Below, in pieces: positions 17,135 to 26,939 of a stretch of 64,000 nucleotides of DNA. Every line of letters starts with the position of its first letter. Within the stretch, counting starts at the first letter, position 1. The stretch is from assembly GCF_050586465.1 (NCBI RefSeq), contig NZ_JBOCEG010000010.1, positions 47,374 to 111,373 on the forward strand, written 5' to 3'. Both the position numbers and the translations under genes were made by a program. Below the pieces are notes generated by a model. The model saw only the letters and a program-made list of their open reading frames with translations, made no database searches and was not told where the DNA came from. This DNA is from CAJXYS01 sp913063035 (GTDB lineage: Bacteria > Pseudomonadota > Alphaproteobacteria > Rhodobacterales > Rhodobacteraceae).

Positions 17135-17482
17135 ATGAGTATCGAAAGAGTTTACGGCATCGTTTTATGGCGCGATGCCGCGGACGGCTCCGCGGTGATC
17201 TGGTGCGACGATCAGGCCGAACTTGCCTTTCTCGACGGCGCCCGTGAAGGCGGCAGCTGCAAGCGCACCGGGGTGGCGCTGGCCTCGGGAGACCTCATTC
17301 TCTTTGCGCTCCACGAGGAGGGTGACGTCCGCCGGGCGCGCGCGGCGGAACTGGTCAACCGCGACGGCATGCCCCGGCTGGTCGAGATGCTGAAGCTCGA
17401 GGCCGCGGCCCTGACCCACGGCGTCGAGCCCGCGGGCGGCCTGGCGCAGCCGGGCGCGGCCGGGCGGCCGCGCCTGGTCTGA
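17135..17482 (+). CDS. Conserved hypothetical 115-residue protein
   Basis: Not assigned to a named family. The N-terminal half (YGIVLWRDAADGSAVIWCDDQAELAFLDG ... GDLILFALHEEGDVRRARAAELV) reads as a small beta-barrel, perhaps OB- or cold-shock-like. The C-terminal third is low-complexity, rich in Ala, Gly and Pro. No signal peptide or membrane segment. Transcribed away from the XRE regulator and converging with ilvH, 7 bases from its stop. The dyads just upstream suggest specific regulation. Confidence 0.65.
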   Translation: MSIERVYGIVLWRDAADGSAVIWCDDQAELAFLDGAREGGSCKRTGVALASGDLILFALHEEGDVRRARAAELVNRDGMPRLVEMLKLEAAALTHGVEPAGGLAQPGAAGRPRLV

Positions 17483-17489
17483 CCGGGGT

Positions 17490-18056
17490 TCAGGCGGCGG
17501 TGCCGCGCGACATCGCCGCCACGCCTGTCCGCGCGATTTCCACCAGCCCGAGCGGGCGCATCAGCTCGGCGAAGGCGTCGATCTTGTCGGTGGTGCCGGT
17601 CATCTCGAAAACGAAGCTCTCGAGCGTGGAATCGACCACGTTGGCGCGGAAGATATCGGCCAGCCGCAGCGCCTCGACGCGCTTCTCGCCGGTATTGGCC
17701 ACCTTGATCAGCGCCAGTTCGCGCTCGACCGCGGGGCCTTCGACGGTCAGGTCGTGGACGTCGTAGACCGGGATCATCCGGCCCAGCTGCGCCTTGATCT
17801 GCTCGATCACCGCCGGGGTGCCGGTGGTCACCACAGTGATCCGCGAGCGATGGCCCTCGTGGTCGACCTCGGCCACGGTGAGGCTCTCGATGTTGTAGCC
17901 CCGGCCGGAAAACAGCCCGATCACGCGGGCCAGGACGCCGGCCTCGTTATCGACGATCACCGCCAGGGTGTGGGTCTCCATCACCTCGGCATTCGGGTCG
18001 CGCAGGTCGTAGGCGGAATGCTTCGACGTGCCTTTCTTGATCTTCAGCGCTGACAT
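17490..18056 (-). CDS. ilvH: Acetolactate synthase small (regulatory) subunit
   Basis: Regulatory subunit of acetohydroxyacid synthase, which confers valine feedback inhibition on the first shared step of branched-chain amino acid synthesis. 188 residues with an N-terminal ACT domain (HTLAVIVDNEAGVLARVIGLFSGRGYNIESLTVAEVDHEGHRSRIT) and the C-terminal ALS_ss domain (ANTGEKRVEALRLADIFRANVVD). It lies 66 bases downstream of ilvI on the same strand and shares its attenuated promoter. Confidence 0.95.
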   Translation of the reverse strand: MSALKIKKGTSKHSAYDLRDPNAEVMETHTLAVIVDNEAGVLARVIGLFSGRGYNIESLTVAEVDHEGHRSRITVVTTGTPAVIEQIKAQLGRMIPVYDVHDLTVEGPAVERELALIKVANTGEKRVEALRLADIFRANVVDSTLESFVFEMTGTTDKIDAFAELMRPLGLVEIARTGVAAMSRGTAA

Positions 18057-18122
18057 GGGCCTTCTTCTTCTCTTCGGAAACCGGGTCGGGGCAGGGGGCG
18101 CCCGGCGCCCCCCGGGTTAGAG

Positions 18123-19877
<1,755 letters not shown>

Positions 19878-19906
19878 CTTCCTGGTCTCCGTGTTGTCGA
19901 ACCCGC

Positions 19907-19936
19907 AAAAAAAAGCCCCCGAAACCGGACGGGGGC
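19907..19936 (-). terminator. Attenuator terminator upstream of ilvI
   Basis: On the minus strand CGGGGGC/GCCCCCG-type arms (7 bp: GCCCCCG and CGGGGGC on opposite sides of TCCGGTTT) are followed by eight T. It lies between the leader peptide and ilvI, about 30 bases before the ilvI start. An upstream dyad GACCGG/CCGGTC (19948-19972), overlapping the end of the leader frame, is the likely competing hairpin. Confidence 0.9.
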
Positions 19937-19958
19937 GCATGGGGAATGACCGGTGGAT

Positions 19959-20012
19959 CTACCGATCCGGTCCCATGCGCCACGCGTCTACGATTACGAC
20001 GGTCTTGGTCAT
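19959..20012 (-). CDS. ilv leader peptide (attenuation)
   Basis: A 17-residue frame, MTKTVVIVDAWRMGPDR, starting at ATG with a perfect AAGGAG site 6 bases upstream and ending in TAG. Four consecutive codons (GTC GTA ATC GTA) call for Val, Val, Ile and Val, products of the pathway it precedes. A ribosome stalling there would free the downstream arms and prevent the terminator at 19936-19907 from forming. This is classic translational attenuation. The inference rests on position, codons and RNA dyads, not on experiment. Confidence 0.85.
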   Translation of the reverse strand: MTKTVVIVDAWRMGPDR

Positions 20013-20035
20013 CGCGGTCTCCTTGCGTGCGGCGG

Positions 20036-20064
20036 AACCTATGGCGCGGGGCGGGGGGCGTCAA
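20036..20064 (-). promoter_or_regulatory. Promoter of the ilv leader and ilvI-ilvH
   Basis: On the minus strand TTGACG (20064-20059) and TAGGTT (20041-20036) are separated by exactly 17 bases. Transcription would begin near 20029, giving a leader of about 17 bases before the leader-peptide ATG. Its fit with the attenuator layout supports it. Confidence 0.75.
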
Positions 20065-20127
20065 CCGCATTTTTTACCGGAAATGTCGGCATGGAGCCGC
20101 CTTGCGAAAGAAAATTACAAATATCGC

Positions 20128-20769
20128 TCAGAGATCGACACTGGTGCCCTGCAGCACGCCGTGTTCGAGCGCATAGCGCGTCAGCCCGGCGGTCGAGGAG
20201 ATGCCCAGCTTGCGCTTGATGTTCTTTCGGTGGGTCTCGACCGTGCGCACGGAAATCTCCAGCGCCAGGGCGACCGCCTTGTTGGACTTGCCCTGTGCCA
20301 GTTCCAGCAGGATCGTCTGCTCGCGGCTGGTGAGCGGCTCGCGCCCGTCGGCGGTGCCGGGGGTCAGCCGCGATTCCGCGCCCGTGCAGAGATACTGCGC
20401 GCCCCCATGCACGGTCAGGATCGCGGTCCGGATCTCCTCGGTGGGCACGTCCTTCAGCACGTAGCCGCGCGCGCCGTGGCGCAGGGCGGTCGAAATGTAT
20501 TCGGGGCTGTCATGCATCGACAGGATCAGCACCCGGGTTTCCGGCCGGCGCTCGAGGATGATTTCCGTCGCCGACAGCCCGCCGACATTCGGCATGTTGA
20601 GATCCAGCAGGATCACGTCCGGCGCGAGCGCCTCGAAGCGGTCGATCACCTCCTGGCCCGAGGACAGGGCGCCCACCACCTGGATGTCGTCGAAGGTCTC
20701 CAGCACGGCGCGGATGCCGTCGACCACCATCGGGTGATCGTCTGCGATGAGCACGCGGATCGGGGTCAT
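20128..20769 (-). CDS. Two-component response regulator, NarL/LuxR type
   Basis: DNA-binding response regulator of 213 residues. The receiver domain has the acidic pair Asp10-Asp11 and phospho-acceptor Asp56 in VILLDLNMP. A C-terminal LuxR-type HTH spans about residues 145-205 (LTSREQTILLELAQGKSNKAVALALEISVRTVETHRKNIKRKLG). Its start overlaps the stop of the sensor kinase gene by 4 bases, so it is the cognate regulator. The likely target is the divergent TRAP transporter operon. Confidence 0.92.
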   Translation of the reverse strand: MTPIRVLIADDHPMVVDGIRAVLETFDDIQVVGALSSGQEVIDRFEALAPDVILLDLNMPNVGGLSATEIILERRPETRVLILSMHDSPEYISTALRHGARGYVLKDVPTEEIRTAILTVHGGAQYLCTGAESRLTPGTADGREPLTSREQTILLELAQGKSNKAVALALEISVRTVETHRKNIKRKLGISSTAGLTRYALEHGVLQGTSVDL

Positions 20770-22190
20770 TCGGCGGGCACCTTCCTGGTCTGTTCGGGCG
20801 GAAGCATGTGGGTCAGCGGCACCTGCGCCTCGATGGTCGTCCCCGAGGCGGTGCTGAGGATACGCAGCGTGCCGCCCAGGCGTTCCATGCGCTCCTGCAT
20901 GTTGCGGATGCCGAGCCCGGTTCCCGCGGCGCGCGCCTCGGGGGCAATGCCGCGGCCGTCGTCGCTGATCCGCAGCGTGGCCCCGGACGAATGCCCGAAC
21001 ACCTCCAGCGACACCTGGCTGGCCTCCGAGTGGCGTTCGACATTGGTCAGCGCTTCCTGCGCGATCCGGTAAAGCGCGATCTTGGCATCCTTATCGAGGC
21101 GGTTGCGGAAAACCACGGTCTTGAAATGCGTCCTGACCCCGGTGCGACGCTCGAACTCGTCGGTCAGCGTCTGCAGCGCCGGCCCGAGGCCCAGGTCGTC
21201 GAGCACGCCCGGGCGCAGGTCACGGCTGATGCGGCGGACTTCCTGGATGGCGCCGTTGAGGCCCTCGATGGACTTGCCGATGTTTTCCGAGGCGCGGGCA
21301 TCGCCGGCCATGACCCGGCGCGCCGCCAGTTCGAGCGCGTAGCGCACCGCCACGAGGATCTGGCTGATACTGTCGTGAAGTTCCCGCGCGACGCGACCGC
21401 GTTCCTCCTCCTGGGTGTCGAAGATCCGCTGCGTGAGTTCCTTGAGCTTGGCGTCGGCCAGCCGGCGCTCGCGGATATTGAGGAAGATCCCGGTCAGAAA
21501 GACCAGCAGCAGCGCCCCGAAGGCGATCGCCCCGATCCAGAGGAAGGTGCGCTGCACCCGCGCCTCGGTCGTGGCGCGCGCCGCGGCGACGCCGTCGAGC
21601 ACGTCGTCTATGAACACACCGGTGCCGATCGCCCAGCGCCAGTCCTGCAGCCCGGTCACATAGGTGATCATGCGCGCCGTCTCGCCGGTCGAGGGCTTTT
21701 CCCAGAGATAGCTGTGATAGCCGCCGCCCATCCGGGCCAGCTCGATCAGGCGGTCGGTGACCGGCGTGCCTTCGACGTCGCGCAGCCCGGCCCAGTTGCG
21801 GTTGATCAACCCGGTCTGGCGCGGCGCGACGAGATTCGTCCCGTCATAGTCGAAGACGAAGAAATAGCCGTCATTGCCGTAGGTCATCGACGACAGGGTC
21901 TGGGTGGCCTTCAGCTTGGCCGCCGCATCGTCGGGCAGGGCGGGACCGTAGACGTCGTAGAAGGACTTCTTGGCGATGGTGAGGTAGTTTCTCAGTTCGG
22001 CCTTCTTCGCGTCGATCAGCTGGCTCTCGAGCGCGGCGATCTCGCGTTCGGACAACGCGCGCGACTGGTGGGCGACCAGAAGCGCGATGGCCGCGACGGC
22101 GACGACCAGCGGCACGGTGGCCAGCACGAAGATTTTCTGGCCATAGCTCAGCCGGTACGCGCGGCGCATAGAACGTATCCTCGGGTTCAT
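20766..22190 (-). CDS. Sensor histidine kinase with single Cache domain
   Basis: 474 residues: membrane helix about 19-42, extracytoplasmic single-Cache (sCache_2-type) ligand domain to about residue 195, second helix about 203-227, then a HisKA_3 dimerisation domain with the phospho-histidine in ARELHDSISQ and an HATPase domain with DDGRGIAPEA and GTGLGIRNMQERM. Cache kinases of this type sense small carboxylates. With a TakP-like transporter divergent from it, a 2-oxo acid or related carboxylate is a reasonable inferred ligand. A second ATG seven codons on is an alternative start. Confidence 0.9.
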   Translation of the reverse strand: MNPRIRSMRRAYRLSYGQKIFVLATVPLVVAVAAIALLVAHQSRALSEREIAALESQLIDAKKAELRNYLTIAKKSFYDVYGPALPDDAAAKLKATQTLSSMTYGNDGYFFVFDYDGTNLVAPRQTGLINRNWAGLRDVEGTPVTDRLIELARMGGGYHSYLWEKPSTGETARMITYVTGLQDWRWAIGTGVFIDDVLDGVAAARATTEARVQRTFLWIGAIAFGALLLVFLTGIFLNIRERRLADAKLKELTQRIFDTQEEERGRVARELHDSISQILVAVRYALELAARRVMAGDARASENIGKSIEGLNGAIQEVRRISRDLRPGVLDDLGLGPALQTLTDEFERRTGVRTHFKTVVFRNRLDKDAKIALYRIAQEALTNVERHSEASQVSLEVFGHSSGATLRISDDGRGIAPEARAAGTGLGIRNMQERMERLGGTLRILSTASGTTIEAQVPLTHMLPPEQTRKVPAE

Positions 22191-22321
22191 CCCCCCATCC
22201 CCAGTGACGCCCCGCAGGACGCCAGCGCAGCATGCGAAATCGGTCCGGCCGCGTCAATCTCGGCCCGGCCGGGCGGGTTCCGCGACGTGAAGGGCGGTCC
22301 TGTCGCAGCTTCTACGGGTTA

Positions 22322-22359
22322 CTAGGTATTCCCATAGGCGCGGGGCCACGCTAGGTTCC
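22322..22359. promoter_or_regulatory. Candidate response-regulator sites upstream of the TRAP operon
   Basis: In the 224-base divergent gap, CTAGGTATTCCCATAG (22322-22337) has outer CTA/TAG arms, and CTAGGTTCC recurs 29 bases later (22351-22359). The shared CTAGGT-TCC core, spaced near three helical turns, resembles binding sites of NarL-type regulators. The assignment to the adjacent regulator is a guess. Confidence 0.35.
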
Positions 22360-22414
22360 GCCGCACTGTCCGATCCGCCCGGGCGTACGCCGGGCTTCAA
22401 ATGGGAGGAATGAA

Positions 22415-23503
22415 ATGGATCGTCGCTCTTTTCTTAGAACGTCCGCGCTCGGCGGTACGGCGGCCGCGGCCTCGTCGCTGGCCGCCCCGGCCTATGCCCA
22501 GGGCAAGCGGACCCTGACCATGGTGACCACCTGGCCCCGCGGTCTCGCCGGCGTGTGGGACTCGGTCGAGCGTGTGGTCAACAACGTCAATGACATCACC
22601 GATGGTCAGCTGACCATCGACGCCAAGGGCGCTGGCGAACTCGTCGGCGCGCTGGAAGTGTTCGACGCCGTGACGGCCGGCCAGGCGGACATGTATCACG
22701 GGGCCGACTACTACTTCGTCGGCCAGCACCCGGCCTTTGCCTATTTCACCGCGGTGCCCTTCGGCATGACCGCGCCCGAGATCATGACCTGGTATTACGG
22801 CGGCGAGGGCAAGGACCTTCACCACGAACTGGGCGAGATCTTCGGCCTGCGCAGCTTCATCGCCGGCCAGACCGGCGCCCAGGGTGGCGGCTGGTTCCGC
22901 AGCCCGGTGCAGTCGGCCGACGACTTCAAGGGCCTCAAGTTCCGCATGCCGGGCCTCGGCGGCCAGGCGCTGTCCCGGCTGGGCGCCAGCGTCCAGGTGA
23001 TTCCGGGCGGTGAGATCTACCAGGCCCTGTCGACCGGCGCGCTCGACGCGACCGAATGGATCGGCCCCTGGTCGGACGAGAAGCTGGGCCTGCAGGAGGT
23101 CTGCGACCACTACTATCCCGCCGGCTTCCACGAGCCGGGCGCGGCGCTGTCGGTGGCCTGCAACCTCGAGGTCTTCAACAGCCTCACCCCGGCGCAGCAG
23201 CGCGCGATCGAGGTGGCCTCGGCCGATGCGCACCAGCACAACTACTCGGTCTTCATCGCCAATAACGGTCCGGCGCTGCAGCGCCTGATCTCGGGCGGCG
23301 CCCAGATCCAGGAGTTCTCGGCGGACATCTGGAACGCCTTCGGCAACGCCTCGATGGAAGTGCTGAACGGCTTCATGGACGACGAGATCTTCGCCAAGAT
23401 CCACAACTCGGCCCAGGCCTCGCTGCGCGAATCCTCGCAGTGGCTGGCCCAGTCGGACAGCGCCTACAGCCAGCAGCGCAACCGCGTGCTGTCGGAGATG
23501 TAA
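22415..23503 (+). CDS. TRAP transporter substrate-binding protein, TakP-like
   Basis: Periplasmic DctP-type receptor of 362 residues. The signal sequence has a Tat-like MDRRSFLRT motif and ends near AYAQ (residue 29). It shares with the 2-oxo-acid receptor TakP of Rhodobacter the GGWFR segment, the substrate-arginine strand GLKFRMPG and the ATEWIGPWSDEKLG block. It heads a dctP-dctQ-dctM operon and is divergent from a Cache-kinase two-component system. The exact ligand is not certain; 2-oxo acids or related carboxylates are most likely. Confidence 0.88.
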   Translation: MDRRSFLRTSALGGTAAAASSLAAPAYAQGKRTLTMVTTWPRGLAGVWDSVERVVNNVNDITDGQLTIDAKGAGELVGALEVFDAVTAGQADMYHGADYYFVGQHPAFAYFTAVPFGMTAPEIMTWYYGGEGKDLHHELGEIFGLRSFIAGQTGAQGGGWFRSPVQSADDFKGLKFRMPGLGGQALSRLGASVQVIPGGEIYQALSTGALDATEWIGPWSDEKLGLQEVCDHYYPAGFHEPGAALSVACNLEVFNSLTPAQQRAIEVASADAHQHNYSVFIANNGPALQRLISGGAQIQEFSADIWNAFGNASMEVLNGFMDDEIFAKIHNSAQASLRESSQWLAQSDSAYSQQRNRVLSEM

Positions 23504-23532
23504 GGCCAGGGCCTACAGCCTTGAAAATAAAT

Positions 23533-23563
23533 GGGATTGCGCGCGGTACCCGTGCGCAATCCC
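23533..23563 (+). other. Intercistronic hairpin between receptor and permease genes
   Basis: A perfect 10-bp inverted repeat, GGGATTGCGC/GCGCAATCCC with an 11-base loop and no strong T-run, lies 30 bases after the receptor stop. Such stems often stabilise the upstream part of the mRNA or cause partial termination, so more receptor than permease is made. That role is inferred. Confidence 0.6.
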
Positions 23564-23585
23564 TTGCTGCGAGGAGTGACCGACC

Positions 23586-24482
23586 ATGCTGGACGCGCTT
23601 TGGTGGCTGGCTCAGAACATCGCGCTCGGCTTCTGGAACATCGGCTATGCGCTGACCCATCCGGCGAGCTGGCTCAACTGGTCCGACGGCGAGGCGCTGA
23701 TGCGCTTCATCTATTACGGCGGGTCGGTCGAGTTTTTCTTCGCGGTACTCGACCTGGTCCTCGTGGTCACCGTGGCGGGGGTCTTCTACCGCCGGTTTCT
23801 CTGGGGCGTCGTGGTCGGGCTCGAGGGCGTGGCAAACGGCGTCGGGCGGCTGTTCGCCTGGGCCGGGCTTCTGATGGTGCTCCAGCAGATCATCGTGGTG
23901 TTCCTGCAGTCGGTGTTCCGCCTGGGCGAGATCACGATCAATCCGCTTGGGCTGGGGTTCACGCAGTCGGTCGGGTGGTTCTCGGAAGAACTCAAGCTTT
24001 ACAACGCGATGGTGGTGGCGTTGTGCGTCTCCTACACCTTCGTGCAAAAGGGCCATGTGCGCGTCGACCTCGTCTATTCGGCGATCAGCCACCGCGCCAA
24101 GCGCGTGGTGGACATGTTCGGCGCGCTCTTCTTCATGATGCCCGTCGCGGTGCTGGTCTGGATGTATGCCTGGTTCTTCATGTGGCGCCACCTGATCACG
24201 CCCAAGGTATCGGCCAGCGACCAGCTGGAACTGATGCTGCGGAAGTCGCGGATCGTGAAATGGAACGTCGAGACGATCGGCTTCTCGCCGAACGGGTTCG
24301 ACGGCTACTTCCTGTTCAAGGTTCTGATGGTCGCCTTCACCGGCCTCGTCTTCCTGCAGGCCCTCGCGTTCTTCTACCGCTCCTTCCTCGAATTCGTCGA
24401 AGGCGAGGAGAGCGCCGACAAATATCTGGACAAGGACGGCGTCGAAGAGGGCGAAGACGCCTACGCCGGCAACGAGATCTAA
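23586..24482 (+). CDS. TRAP transporter small permease (DctQ)
   Basis: Four-helix membrane subunit of the TRAP transporter, 298 residues, longer than the usual 160-200. The core shows KGHVRVDLVYSAISHRAKRVVDMFGALFF, typical of DctQ. The extra length is partly a hydrophilic loop between the third and fourth helices (KVSASDQLELMLRKSRIVKW) and a charged tail. It begins with an AGGAG site 9 bases from the ATG and is followed after 12 bases by dctM. Confidence 0.9.
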   Translation: MLDALWWLAQNIALGFWNIGYALTHPASWLNWSDGEALMRFIYYGGSVEFFFAVLDLVLVVTVAGVFYRRFLWGVVVGLEGVANGVGRLFAWAGLLMVLQQIIVVFLQSVFRLGEITINPLGLGFTQSVGWFSEELKLYNAMVVALCVSYTFVQKGHVRVDLVYSAISHRAKRVVDMFGALFFMMPVAVLVWMYAWFFMWRHLITPKVSASDQLELMLRKSRIVKWNVETIGFSPNGFDGYFLFKVLMVAFTGLVFLQALAFFYRSFLEFVEGEESADKYLDKDGVEEGEDAYAGNEI

Positions 24483-24494
24483 GGGCGGGATACC

Positions 24495-26852
24495 ATGCTT
24501 TTCGGACTGGACGGCGTCGAAGTCGGTCTCCTTATCGTTTTCCTGCTCCTCTTCGGGGGCATCCTGACCGGCTTCCCGGTCGCCTTCGCGATCGCCGGGT
24601 CGGGCGCGATTTCCTTCGCCATCATCGCGGCGCTGGATTCGGCGGGCATCCTGAGCCACGAGGCCATCGACACCGCGTCGCAGGCCTATAGCGACCTGGT
24701 GGCGACGGGCGTACCGCCGATAGACATCTCGCATTTCCGATACCCGGACTTGCCCACGGTGCAGCAGCCGCTCTTCCCGGGCGGCTGGGAGCAGGCCCTG
24801 AACCGGAACCTCTCCTTCATCGTGAACCGCATGAACGAGCGCGTCTTCGCGGGCGCCTCGATCGAGACGCTGCTCGCGGTGCTGATGTTCGTGATGATGG
24901 GCATCGTGCTGGAGCGGTCCAAGATCGCCGAGGATCTGCTCACGACCATGGCCCGCGTCTTCGGCCCGCTGCCGGGCGGCCTGGCGGTGTCGGTCGTGGT
25001 CGTGGGCGCGTTCCTCGCGGCCTCCACCGGGATCGTGGGCGCCACCGTCGTGACCATGGGCCTGCTGTCGCTGCCGACGATGCTGCGCAACAACTACAGC
25101 CCCGAACTGGCGACCGGCGTCATCTCGGCCAGCGGCACGCTGGGGCAGATCATCCCGCCCTCGATCGTGATCGTCCTGCTGGGCACGCTTGCCGGCGATA
25201 TCTATGCCACCGCGCAGGAACAGCGCGCGCAGTCGCTCGGCTGCACCGACGCGCTGACCTACCTGGGCGAGGCCGCGGTCGTCTCGGTCGGGACGCTCTT
25301 CCAGGCGGCGATCTTGCCCGGCGTGCTGCTGGCGGCACTCTATGCGGCGTACGCCTTCGGCTTCGCGGTCTTCAACCCGTCCAAGGCGCCGCCGGTCCAG
25401 CTGGACGCCGATACCGGCGAGGTCATCACCCGCCAGGAGGGGCTGACCTGGTTCCTCGCCATTCCGGTGCTGATCGTGGGCGGGGCCTTCATGCTGGGCA
25501 TGGGCGGCCTGGCGGGCAGCCAGGACCTGACCGTGCGCAGCTATTCCGAGGTCGCCGACACGCCCGATCTGCGCACCAACGTCTCGCCGCGCTGCCAGGA
25601 AGCGATGATCGAGCTTCACGGCCAGGAGGCCTGGGACGCCTCGGTGCAGCGCGCCGACGAAATCGCCGCCGCCGGCGGCGTCGAGGAATCGCACCAGCTG
25701 AGCGAGGAAGAACTGGTCGAGGCCCGCGCCGCCAAGCTGGAAAGCATCAACCCGATCGGCAATGGCCTGTTGACCTTCTTCGTGCTGGCCGGGCTGCTGC
25801 TGGCGATCGCGCGCGGCGTCGCGCCCACCGACGATACCCGCCCCCTGATCATCGGGGCCGGGGGCATCCTGCTGGGGCTCGTGGTCGACGCGCTCTTCAT
25901 CTCGCCGCTGACGACACCGGGCGTGACCTTCCTTATCCTGATCCCGGCGCTGGCGATGATCTTCTACGGCGGCCGCCACGCGGCCGAACGCCTGGCGCGC
26001 AACGACCTGATCCGGGTGGTTTTCCCGCCGCTGGTGCTGATCGTCGCGGTGCTGGGCTCGATCCTGGGCGGCATCACCAACCCGACCCCGGCGGCGGCGC
26101 TCGGCGCGGGCGGTGCGATTATGCTCGCCGCCTATCGCAAGCTCCAGGACGAGGGCCGGTCCGGCACCATCATCATGCGCGCGGCCATGGCCATCGCGGT
26201 GATGCTGGTGATCGGCGCGAATTTCGACCTCCGGATCGCGCGCGAGGATGTCGGGCTCGAGGACTGGATCGCCTATCTGGTCGGCTTCGGCGCCTTCTAC
26301 TTCGCGATGTACGGCATCCTCTACAGCTGCTGGGTGCTGTTCCGGGGCGGGGTGCTGACACCGGTGGTGCGCGAGACCGCCAAGGTGACCAGCATGGTCT
26401 TCACCATCCTGATCGGCTCGCAGCTGCTGAACCTGGTGGTGATCTCCTTCGGGGGCGAGCACTACATCCAGAACTTCCTGCGCAGCTTCGACGACGAGCA
26501 CAAGGTGTTCCTGATCGTCATGCTGGTGCTGTTCCTGCTCGGTTTCGTGCTGGACTTCCTCGAGATCATCTACATCGTCATCCCGATCGTGGGGCCGGTC
26601 ATCTATGGCGGCGATTTCGACCCGAAATGGGTGACGATCATGATCGCGGTGAACCTGCAGACCAGCTTCCTGACGCCCCCCTTCGGCTTCGCGCTGTTCT
26701 ACCTGCGCGGCGTCGCCCCGCCTGAGGTGACGACCGGCCATATCTACCGCGGCGTTGCACCCTTCGTGCTGATCCAGGTGATCGGCCTTGCGCTCCTGTG
26801 GTTCTTCCCCGAGGTGGTGACCATCGTGCCGAGCCTGATGCCCACGGGCTGA
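24495..26852 (+). CDS. TRAP transporter large permease (DctM), enlarged
   Basis: Ion-coupled permease subunit. 785 residues, against about 430 for ordinary DctM. The conserved parts are GGILTGFPVAFAIAGSG (residues 21-37), GAFLAASTGIVGATVVTMGLL (171-191) and GTLGQIIPPS (214-223); the end contains TPPFGFALFYLRG. Two insertions explain the size. One is a loop near residues 50-105. The other, about residues 235-580, holds soluble segments (including DLTVRSYSEVADTP) and several extra membrane helices. No frameshift is visible. Such long forms seem to travel with TakP-like receptors. Confidence 0.9.
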   Translation: MLFGLDGVEVGLLIVFLLLFGGILTGFPVAFAIAGSGAISFAIIAALDSAGILSHEAIDTASQAYSDLVATGVPPIDISHFRYPDLPTVQQPLFPGGWEQALNRNLSFIVNRMNERVFAGASIETLLAVLMFVMMGIVLERSKIAEDLLTTMARVFGPLPGGLAVSVVVVGAFLAASTGIVGATVVTMGLLSLPTMLRNNYSPELATGVISASGTLGQIIPPSIVIVLLGTLAGDIYATAQEQRAQSLGCTDALTYLGEAAVVSVGTLFQAAILPGVLLAALYAAYAFGFAVFNPSKAPPVQLDADTGEVITRQEGLTWFLAIPVLIVGGAFMLGMGGLAGSQDLTVRSYSEVADTPDLRTNVSPRCQEAMIELHGQEAWDASVQRADEIAAAGGVEESHQLSEEELVEARAAKLESINPIGNGLLTFFVLAGLLLAIARGVAPTDDTRPLIIGAGGILLGLVVDALFISPLTTPGVTFLILIPALAMIFYGGRHAAERLARNDLIRVVFPPLVLIVAVLGSILGGITNPTPAAALGAGGAIMLAAYRKLQDEGRSGTIIMRAAMAIAVMLVIGANFDLRIAREDVGLEDWIAYLVGFGAFYFAMYGILYSCWVLFRGGVLTPVVRETAKVTSMVFTILIGSQLLNLVVISFGGEHYIQNFLRSFDDEHKVFLIVMLVLFLLGFVLDFLEIIYIVIPIVGPVIYGGDFDPKWVTIMIAVNLQTSFLTPPFGFALFYLRGVAPPEVTTGHIYRGVAPFVLIQVIGLALLWFFPEVVTIVPSLMPTG

Positions 26853-26874
26853 CGGGGCGGCCACGGACGGCGGA

Positions 26875-26901
26875 CAGGGCGGGCCGGCCGGGCCCGCCCT
26901 G
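26875..26901. terminator. GC-rich hairpin between convergent genes
   Basis: CAGGGCGGGCC/GGCCCGCCCTG forms an 11-bp stem with a 5-base loop, 22 bases after dctM. There is no clear T-run on either side, so efficient intrinsic termination is uncertain; it may act in both directions. Confidence 0.4.
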
Positions 26902-26939
26902 CGTCTGTCAGGGATTTTCCTGGCGGTCTTCCGCGGCGG

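Noticed and set aside
23373..26864. A 1163-codon open frame antisense to the TRAP genes
   Set aside because: Composition (runs of His, Arg, Asp, Glu) is typical of an antisense shadow, and all three sense genes are intact members of known families.
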